Positions 34,161 through 41,900 of a stretch of 60,899 bases of DNA are shown here, piece after piece. Every line of letters starts with the position of its first letter. Position 1 is the first letter of the stretch. The stretch covers positions 1 through 60,899 of the forward strand of contig JADMKA010000122.1 of assembly GCA_018780145.1 (NCBI GenBank). The letters are read 5' to 3'. A program made the position numbers and the translations under genes. The DNA is from Vitreoscilla sp. (GTDB taxonomy: Bacteria; Pseudomonadota; Gammaproteobacteria; Burkholderiales; Burkholderiaceae_C). The notes under the pieces are model-generated. The model searched no databases and was not told the DNA's origin. It saw nothing but the letters and a program-made list of their open reading frames with translations.

Positions 34161-35609
34161 TCAGGCGGCGTCGGGCAGCTCGAACCAGAACACCGCGCCG
34201 AGCCCCGGGCGGCTGTCGGCCCAGACCCTGCCGCCATGGCGCTCGACGATGCGGCGCACGATGGACAGCCCGATGCCGTGTTGGGACAGCGTGCCCTCGT
34301 GCAAGCGGGAGAAGGGCTCGAACAGGCGGCTGGCCGCCTCCGGCTGGAACCCCGGGCCGTTGTCCTCGACAAAGATCGCCGCAGCGGCGCCGGGGCTCGG
34401 CGACGCGATGCCCACCCGCACCGTGGGTTCCCGCCCGCCGCCAGCGGCAAAGCGCAGCGCGTTGGCCAGCAGGTTCACGAACACCTGCCGCAGCAGCGTG
34501 GCGTCCACCGCCAGCTGCGGCAGCTCGCCGACCTCGACCGCTGCCTGGCGCAGCAGATCGGCGCTGTCGGGCTCCATCGCCAGTTGCGCCAGGGCCTGGC
34601 GCACCAGGGGTTCCAGCGGCTGGTGCTGCCGGTTCAGGGCCGCGTCGCCCAGCCGGCTCAGCGTCAGCAGGTCACGCACCAGGGCGGCCAGGTGCTCCAG
34701 CTGCGGTGCCACCACGCTGAGCATGCGCTGCGCTCGCGCGCTGTCCTGCTCGGCCAGGGCCTGCTCGGCCATGCGAACCAGGCTGGCGGCCCCGCCGAGG
34801 GAGCCGCGCAGATCGTGCGAGATGGCTCGGGCGAAGGACTCCAGGCCCTCGATCATCAGCTGCAGCTCGGCGGTACGCTCGGCCACGCGCCGTTCGAGCG
34901 AGTGGTTCACCTCGGCCAGGTGGGCCTCGGCGGCCTGCCGCCGCCGCAGCTCGTCCTCCGCACGCACCGTGGCACGCAGCAGGCTGACGACCAGGATCGT
35001 GATGCCCGCGATCACCGAAGGCAGCGCGATCAGGTACGACAGATTCGAGCGTGCCTGCCATCCCAGCAGCACCGCCGCCCCCACCATCACCAGCGGGTAC
35101 GACGCAAACGCCACCGCCACGTAGGCGTGCCCGACGTTCGGCTCGCGCCGTGAGGCCCGCCAGGCCATGACCGCGCACAGGCTCATCGCAATGACCATCA
35201 CCAGGAAGATGCCGACGGGATCGTCGGGGTGCCATTGCCGCCAGGCCGTCACGGCCACCGCGCTCGCTGCGGTGCCTGCGGCGATCCAGGCGCGGCGCCG
35301 GGGCGTCGACCGGCCCAGGAATTCGTCCAGCGCCCACAAGGTGACGCCCATCAGCGCGGTGCCGACGAGCGCCGAGTCGAGCGGAATGGGCTTGCCGGTC
35401 TGGATGCGGCCCGGGTGGGCGAAGAACCACCCGAACGACGCCACCAGGTAGCGCAGCGAGAAGATGCGCAGCGCACGCCGCTCGACCCGGTAGGAGGCCA
35501 GCCAGAGCGCCAGCGCGATGATCAGCGTGACGCTGGCCGAGAGCCAGGCGAAGACATCCAGCGGGTCCGACCGGGTCAGCCATTCGGCGGCGATGTCGAC
35601 GGGGGGCAT
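34161..35609 (-). CDS. Membrane sensor histidine kinase
   Basis: A 482-residue inner-membrane kinase. Seven or so hydrophobic segments fill residues about 15-225, then a short coiled coil. The HisKA domain has the phospho-acceptor in AISHDLRGSLGG, and the HATPase domain shows NLLANALRF, EDNGPGFQP and QHGIGLSIV. The chosen start is ATG 35609; a TTG nine codons earlier is possible. No response regulator gene is adjacent, so it is an orphan kinase here. Confidence 0.9.
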   Translation of the reverse strand: MPPVDIAAEWLTRSDPLDVFAWLSASVTLIIALALWLASYRVERRALRIFSLRYLVASFGWFFAHPGRIQTGKPIPLDSALVGTALMGVTLWALDEFLGRSTPRRRAWIAAGTAASAVAVTAWRQWHPDDPVGIFLVMVIAMSLCAVMAWRASRREPNVGHAYVAVAFASYPLVMVGAAVLLGWQARSNLSYLIALPSVIAGITILVVSLLRATVRAEDELRRRQAAEAHLAEVNHSLERRVAERTAELQLMIEGLESFARAISHDLRGSLGGAASLVRMAEQALAEQDSARAQRMLSVVAPQLEHLAALVRDLLTLSRLGDAALNRQHQPLEPLVRQALAQLAMEPDSADLLRQAAVEVGELPQLAVDATLLRQVFVNLLANALRFAAGGGREPTVRVGIASPSPGAAAAIFVEDNGPGFQPEAASRLFEPFSRLHEGTLSQHGIGLSIVRRIVERHGGRVWADSRPGLGAVFWFELPDAA

Positions 35610-35670
35610 TCTCGAGGCAGTGGGGGAGGGCAGCAAGGGCCGCCAATTCTAGGAGGCTGCCCCAAAGCAC

Positions 35671-35703
35671 AACGGGCCAGCGCCCGAAGAGCACTGACCC
35701 GTT
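35671..35703 (-). terminator. Hairpin downstream of tRNA-Thr
   Basis: Immediately after the tRNA 3' end, a strong imperfect hairpin: AACGGGTCAGTGC and GGCGCTGGCCCGTT read on the minus strand, with a TCTTCG loop and some G-T pairs. A weak T-run (GCTTT) follows. It may terminate or process the tRNA transcript. Confidence 0.5.
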
Positions 35704-35710
35704 GAAACCT

Positions 35711-35786
35711 TGGTGCCGGAGAGAGGAGTCGAACCCCCGACCTTCTCATTACGAATGAGCTGCTCTACCAACTGAGCTACACCGGC
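35711..35786 (-). tRNA. tRNA-Thr (anticodon CGT)
   Basis: A 76-nt minus-strand tRNA. Acceptor GCCGGTG pairs with its 3' partner before the encoded CCA. The D arm is TAGCTCAGTTGGTAGAGC, the anticodon loop TTCGTAA (anticodon CGT) and the T arm GGGGGTTCGACTCC. It matches the E. coli thrW class of tRNA-Thr in layout. The CCA end is genome-encoded. Confidence 0.96.
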
Positions 35787-35937
35787 GAAGCCAGAAATTC
35801 TAGCAGAGGCTTTCGCCAGCCCGGCTCCATGCAATTGGCGGGGGCCGGGGCCTCTTTTCGGCGGGCCGGGCGGGCAGGGGTGATGGAAACATCGCCGGGT
35901 GAACCTTGCCTCCACCCGCCTCCTCGCCGGCTGAGCC

Positions 35938-37017
35938 ATGCGTGTCGTCGTCACCGGCGCGGCCGGCTTCATCGGCAGCAACCTCGTGCACGCGCTCAAC
36001 GCGCGCGGCGTGGACGACATCATCGCCGTCGACGACCTGACCGACGGGCAACGGTTCAGGAACCTGGTCGGCACCCAGATCGCCGACTACGTGGACCTGG
36101 ACGCCTTCTACGACCGCTTCGAGCGCGGCGATTTCGGCCGGGTCGACGCGGTGCTGCACCAGGGTGCTTGCTCCGACACCATGGTGCACGACGGCAAGCT
36201 GATGATGGCGCGCAATTTCGAGTGCTCGCGCCGTCTGCTCGACGCCTGCCTGCACCGGGGCACCCGGCTGATCTATGCCTCGTCCGCGGCGGTCTACGGT
36301 GGTGCCACTGAATTCTCCGAGACACCGGCCAATGAGCGGCCGCTGAACGTCTATGGCTGGTCCAAGCTGGTCTTCGACCAGACCGTGCGGCGCGCCCTGG
36401 CCGCCGGCGCAAGCAGCCAGGTGGCCGGGCTGCGCTACTTCAATGTCTACGGCCCGCGCGAACAGCACAAGGGCCGCATGGCCTCGGTGGCTTTCCACCA
36501 CTACCACCAGTTCCGGCAGCAAGGCCATGTCGGCTTGTTCGGTGAGTACAACGGCCACGGGCCCGGCGCCCACGAACGCGACTTCGTCTGGGTCGGCGAT
36601 GTGGTGGATGTGAACCTCTGGCTGCTGGAGCACGGCGGCGCCAGCGGCGTCTTCAATGTCGGCTCCGGCCGTGCCGAGCCCTTCAACGCGGTCGCCGCGG
36701 CCATGCTCAACGCCTGCCGCAGCGCACAAGGCGAAGCGCCTCTGGGCCTCAACGCCCTGGTCGCCGCCGGGCAACTGCGCTACACCGCCTTTCCCGAAGC
36801 GCTGCGGGGCCACTACCAGTGCCACACCCAGGCCGACCTGCGTGCGCTGCGCCGCGCCGGCTACACCCGGACGATGAGCAACGTGTCCACCGGGGTCGGG
36901 CTGTATGCCCGCTGGTTGCAGAACCCGCACGATGGCCTTCCAACCATCGCCGACCGGCCCATCGAGGCCCTTGGCACGCGGGGCGGTGCGCCACAGCGTA
37001 AGCTGGTCAGGCCTTAG
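35938..37017 (+). CDS. hldD: ADP-L-glycero-D-manno-heptose 6-epimerase
   Basis: Last step in making ADP-L-glycero-D-manno-heptose for LPS inner core. The 359-residue short-chain-dehydrogenase-type enzyme has [11 protein letters not shown] (residues 7-17, NADP), catalytic [10 protein letters not shown] and substrate-binding [18 protein letters not shown]. The length is normal. It is 32 bp upstream of glutathione reductase on the same strand. The other heptose-pathway gene visible, rfaE2, is on the opposite strand just beyond. Confidence 0.95.
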   Translation: MRVVVTGAAGFIGSNLVHALNARGVDDIIAVDDLTDGQRFRNLVGTQIADYVDLDAFYDRFERGDFGRVDAVLHQGACSDTMVHDGKLMMARNFECSRRLLDACLHRGTRLIYASSAAVYGGATEFSETPANERPLNVYGWSKLVFDQTVRRALAAGASSQVAGLRYFNVYGPREQHKGRMASVAFHHYHQFRQQGHVGLFGEYNGHGPGAHERDFVWVGDVVDVNLWLLEHGGASGVFNVGSGRAEPFNAVAAAMLNACRSAQGEAPLGLNALVAAGQLRYTAFPEALRGHYQCHTQADLRALRRAGYTRTMSNVSTGVGLYARWLQNPHDGLPTIADRPIEALGTRGGAPQRKLVRP

Positions 37018-37049
37018 GCGACAAACGCCTGGCCACCAGGAGCACCGAC

Positions 37050-38420
37050 ATGAGCCATGACTACGACCTCATCACGCTGGGCGCCGGCTCTGGCGGGGTG
37101 GCGGCCTCGCGCCGCGCGGCCCTGCACGGCGCCAAGGTGGCGGTGGTGGAGGGGAGCCGGGTAGGCGGCACCTGCGTCATCCGGGGCTGCGTGCCCAAGA
37201 AGCTGCTGATGTACGCCGCGCAGTTCGGCGAGGGCTTTGCCCAGGCTCGCGGCTACGGCTGGGCGGCCGAGGCGCCGGCCTTCGAGATGGCACGCTGGGC
37301 GTCGGCCAAGGCGGCCGAGACGGCGCGCCTGGAGGACGTCTACCGCAAGATGCTGGCCGGTGGTGGGGTCGAGCTGATCGAGGGCTGGGCGCAACTCGAT
37401 GGGCCGCACCGCGTGAAGGTGGGCGGCCGTGTGCTGACGGCCAGGCACGTGCTCATTGCCACGGGCTCGTCGCCGGTGCGAGACAGCCTTCCCGGCATCG
37501 AGGCCTGCGCCACCAGCGACGACCTGCTCGACCTGAGCACGCTGCCCGACACCGCGGCCGTGATCGGCGGCGGCTACATCGCGGTGGAGTTCGCCAGCAT
37601 CCTGGCCCGCCTGGGCGTGAAGGTGGCGATGTACTACCGCGCCAGCCTGCCGTTGCGCGGCTTCGACGAGATGCTGAGGACGGCCGCCGCAGCGCATCTG
37701 CAGGCCGCCGGCATCGAGCTGCATCCCGGCGTGGTGCCGCAGCGAGTGCAGCACACCGCCGATGGTTTTCTGCTGGTGCTGGGCGAGGAGCGTGTGCGCG
37801 GCTTCCCCTGGGTGCTCAATGCCACCGGCCGGCGCCCGAACACCGCGGGGCTGGGGCTGGAGACGGCGGGTGTCGCGGTCGCGCCGAACGGTGCGGTGGT
37901 GGCGGACGAGACGATGCAGACCACCGCGGCCGGCGTCTACGCCATCGGCGATGTCACCAACAGCAAGAACCTGACGCCGGTGGCCATCGCCGAGGGCCGG
38001 GCCGTGGCCGATTCCTTGTTCGGCGGCACGCCCCGCAACGTGGACCTGAGCCGCGTCGCCAGCGCCGTCTTCATGCTGCCGCCGATCGCCAGCGTGGGCC
38101 CCAGCGAAGCCGAGGCACTGGCGGCCGGCCACCGTGTGAAGGTCTTCGAGACCGAATTCCGGCCGATGAAGCAGGCCTTCATCGGCGGCACCGAGCGCAC
38201 CCACATGAAGCTGCTCGTCGACGAGGCCAGTGACCGTGTGCTGGCGGTTCACATGATCGGCGCCGACGCGCCGGAGATCGTGCAGAGCCTGGCGGTGGCG
38301 CTGACGGCCGGTGCCACCAAGGCCGATTTCGACCGCACCATCGCCATGCACCCCACGGCGGCCGAGGAGTTCGTGCTGATGCGCGAGCCGGCGCGTGTGG
38401 TGGGGCCGGTTCAGCCCTGA
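37050..38420 (+). CDS. gor: Glutathione-disulfide reductase
   Basis: NADPH-dependent flavoprotein that reduces glutathione disulfide. The 456-residue product has the FAD-binding GAGSGGVAASRRAA, redox-active CVIRGCVPKK (Cys pair about residues 45 and 50) and the C-terminal dimer-partner motif HPTAAEE. The NADP-binding GGGYIAVEFA is in place. It may be cotranscribed with hldD. Its stop overlaps the convergent rfaE2 end by ten bases. Confidence 0.95.
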   Translation: MSHDYDLITLGAGSGGVAASRRAALHGAKVAVVEGSRVGGTCVIRGCVPKKLLMYAAQFGEGFAQARGYGWAAEAPAFEMARWASAKAAETARLEDVYRKMLAGGGVELIEGWAQLDGPHRVKVGGRVLTARHVLIATGSSPVRDSLPGIEACATSDDLLDLSTLPDTAAVIGGGYIAVEFASILARLGVKVAMYYRASLPLRGFDEMLRTAAAAHLQAAGIELHPGVVPQRVQHTADGFLLVLGEERVRGFPWVLNATGRRPNTAGLGLETAGVAVAPNGAVVADETMQTTAAGVYAIGDVTNSKNLTPVAIAEGRAVADSLFGGTPRNVDLSRVASAVFMLPPIASVGPSEAEALAAGHRVKVFETEFRPMKQAFIGGTERTHMKLLVDEASDRVLAVHMIGADAPEIVQSLAVALTAGATKADFDRTIAMHPTAAEEFVLMREPARVVGPVQP

Positions 38421-38911
38421 GCGCGGATGCGCCGGACCAGCTCGGTGGTCGAGTAGCCGCTCACGAAGGGCAGGGCCAGGCTGCGGCCGCCCCAGCTCTG
38501 CACCAGCGGGGTCTCGGCGAGTTGGGCCATGTCGTAGTCGCCGCCCTTCACGTAGAGCGCGGGCCGCAGCCTGGCCAGCACGGCCAGCGGCGTGTCCTCG
38601 TCGAACAGGACGACCATGTCCACACACTCCAGCCCGGCCAGCAGGTAGGCGCGGTCGGCCTCGGCGTTCAGTGGCCGGTCGGGGCCCTTGCCCAGCCGGC
38701 GGGCCGAGGCGTCGGAATTCACCGCGACGATCAAGCGGTCGCCCAGCGCGCGCGCCGCCGCCAGGTAGGCCACGTGGCCACGGTGCAGCACGTCGAACAC
38801 GCCGTTGGTGAAGACCGTGCCGGGCCGTCCGCCGAGCTGGGCTTCCGCCTCGCTGTGGCTCAGCAGCTTGCGGGCGGGGTCGAAGCGGTCGAACGCGGCG
38901 GGCGGGGTCAT
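38411..38911 (-). CDS. rfaE2: D-glycero-beta-D-manno-heptose 1-phosphate adenylyltransferase
   Basis: Adenylylates heptose 1-phosphate to give ADP-D-glycero-D-manno-heptose, the substrate of HldD. The 166-residue stand-alone protein matches the C-terminal half of E. coli HldE, with the nucleotidyltransferase motif GVFDVLHRGH at about 38-47 and VKGGDYDM. The kinase half (RfaE1) is not in the window. Its ATG overlaps the TGA stop of the giant glycosyltransferase gene (ATGA), so it is cotranslated with it, which is unusual and informative. Confidence 0.93.
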   Translation of the reverse strand: MTPPAAFDRFDPARKLLSHSEAEAQLGGRPGTVFTNGVFDVLHRGHVAYLAAARALGDRLIVAVNSDASARRLGKGPDRPLNAEADRAYLLAGLECVDMVVLFDEDTPLAVLARLRPALYVKGGDYDMAQLAETPLVQSWGGRSLALPFVSGYSTTELVRRIRAQG

Positions 38912-41900
38912 GCCTTGGATTGTGCCGCCGGTGGTTGCACTGACGGGTCGATGCGTGCGAGGTTTCGCCAGGCGTCGGGGTAGGACGGGTCCACGTCGAT
39001 GGCGCGCCGGTAGGCCTCGGCCGCCAGGCCCACGCGGCCCGCGCGCTTGTGCAGCGCGCCGAGCAGGGCCCAGGCATCGGGGCGCGTGGGGGCCCGTTGC
39101 AGCGCGAACAGCACGTCGGCCTCGGCCCGGGCCGGGTCGAACGGGCCGGTCTGGTAGGCGGCGAAGGCGCGCACCAGCGCGGCCTGGGCGTCGGCCGGCC
39201 GGTCGTCCGCCGTGCGCGGCAGGTGCTCGCGCACCCACTGGCCGAGCGCCGCGGCCACACCATCGCGCACCGTGGCCCAGTCGCCGGGCTCGGGCTGGCG
39301 GAACAGGCGTGCGCTGGGGTACCAGGCGCTGCGTGTCTCGTCCAGCCCCCAGCGCCAGTCGTGCTGGAAGGGCAGGGTCACGAACACCGGTTTGCCGAGC
39401 GCCCCGGCCAGGTGGGCGACCGAGGTGTCGGAGGTGACCACCAGATCCAGCTCGGCGATGACCGCGGCGGTGTCGTCGAAGGTCTGGATCTCGGCGTCCA
39501 GGTCGACGAAGTGGGGCGGCAGCGCGTGCGCCGCCAGGTCGCGCCGGCCATCACCTTTTTGCAGCGCGAACCAGCGCAGGCCTGGCAGGCGCAGCCAGGG
39601 CGCAAACGGTGCGAAGCGCGGCGAGCGTTGGGCGTCGTTCTTGACGTTCGGGTTGCCGGCCCAGACCCAGCCGACAGCCAGCTCGCGATCGCGCTGCCAG
39701 CCGTGGGCGGCCAGGCGCGTGCGCCAATGGCGGCAGCGAGCCGCGTCGGCATGCACCGAGGGCACCAGCGTGGGCAGGGCGTGGTCCGCGATGCCCAGCA
39801 CATGCGGCAGGCTCATCAACGCCACGTGGCAATCGAAGGCCGGGGGTGCCAGGCCGCGCTGGCTCACCGCATCCACGCCGGGCAGGCGCGCGGCGAGGCC
39901 CATCATCTCGCCCAGCACCTCCAGCACGACCCGGCCGCCGCGCCGCTTCAACTCGGGCACGAAGCGCAGGAACTGCATCGCATCGCCAAAGCCCTGCTCG
40001 GCCCAGACGAGCACGGTGCGGCCCTCGAGCGGTTCGCCGCGCCACGGTGGCGGCGTGCAGTCGCGTGGCGCCGGCTGGCGGCGGGTGAAGCGCCACTCGT
40101 AGTCGGCGAAACCATCGCGGAAGCGGCCGTGCAGCAGGCGAGCCAAGGCACGGTTCCAGTGGCCGTCCACATGCTGCGCGTCCCGCTGCACGGTGGCCTC
40201 GAAGGCGGCGAGCGCACCGTCCCAGTCGCCGAAGTGTTCCAGCGCCACGCCCAGGTTGTGCACCGGCTCGGCCGCGCCCGGGTTCAGGCGCACGGCCTCT
40301 CGGTAGGCAGCCAGTGCGCCCGCGCGGTCACCTCGGTCGCGCAGCAGGTTGCCCAGGTTGTTCCAGGCGTCGGGGTAGGCGGGTTGGAATTGCAGGGCCC
40401 GGCGATAGGCGGCCTCGGCCTCGGCCGGGCGGCCGGCACGCTTGTGCAGGATGCCCAGCAGCGTCCAGCCATCGGCCCGTTGGGGTTCGGCGCGCAGTGC
40501 GGCCTCGGCATGCGGCAGGGCCTCGGCGTCGGCACCCGCCTGGAAGAGCACGAAGGCTCGTTCGATGGGGGTGGCTGGCCAGGGTGCAGCCAGGGCCTGA
40601 AGCGCGATGGGGGTCAGGCCGGCACGCTGGCGCCAGGCCATGCGCTCGAACAGGTCCTCCAGTGCGCCCGTCCACGATGCGCTGTCGAACAAGGGCATGG
40701 TGAGGCGCCGCTCGACGAGACCGGCCGTCAGCGCGGCCAGGCGCGGCCGGTCTCGTGCCAGCGCAACCGCCGACCCGACATAGGCTTCAGCGGACTCCAC
40801 GGCCAGCTCGGGCAGGCCCGCGGCATGCAGCAGGCTGGTGGCCACGCGCGAGGCGAAGGTGTCGCCCGTGCGGGTGAGCACCGGCACGCCCACCCACAGC
40901 GCGTCGCTGCAGGTGGTGTGGGCGTTGTAGGGCTCGGTGTCGAGCACCAGATCCGCGCACTGCAGCCGGGCCAGGTGGTCGGCCAGGGGCAGCTCGGGGG
41001 CGACGACGAGGCGCGCAGGGTCCAGGCCCTGCGCCTGCAGGGCGGCGCGCAGGTTCGCCTCGGCGAGCTCGTTCGTGCTCAGCAGCCACAACACGGTGCC
41101 GGGCACCTGGGCCAGCACCTGGCACCAGCGGCCGAAGACCGCCTCGGTGATCTTGTAGGGGTAGTTGAAGCAGGCCAGCACGACGGCGTCGTCCGGCAGG
41201 CCCAGCACGGCACGGCGGGGCGCGGGGCCGACGGCGCGCTGGCGGTCGTTGGGCTGGTAGCAGTGGGGGAGTTGGGCGATGCGTTCGTCGTAGTCCGCGG
41301 CGTGGTCCAGTGGGGTGACGATGGGGTCACCGACGAGGTAGTCCACGAACGCCGCCCCGAGCGTGCCGGGGTAGCCGAGGAAGTTCAGCTGCAAGGGCGC
41401 CGGCCGCAGCGCCAGCACCGCGCTGCGGGTGTCGCGGGTGTAGCCCTTCAGATCCACCAGGATGTCGATGCCATCGGCGCGGATGCGGCGGGCCAGGGCC
41501 TCGTGGCTGACGGCGCTGCACTCGACGAAGTGGTCCACCGCGTGGATGAGGCGCCGGCGAATCGCGCTGCCGTCGTCCGGCCCGCTGCTGTAGGCAAAGA
41601 CCTCGACGCGGCGGCGGTCGTGCCGCTCCAGCACCTCGGCCATCAGGTAGGCGGTGGCGTGGGCGTGCAGGTCGGAGGAGAGGTAGCCGATGCGCAGGCG
41701 GCGGTCGGACGCCTCCCGTGCGGGTGCCGGCTCGTAGCCCATCTCGCGCGCCCGGGCGAGCTGAGGCGCGAGTTGCCTGGCCACCCACTGCCGTGCACAG
41801 CGACGTTGCTGCTCGCGCGTGGTGGGCAGGGCCAGGTGGGCGAAGGGGAACACCGCCTGGGCCGGGCCGGCCAGCGGGTCGTCGCCGCCTGCGTCCACGT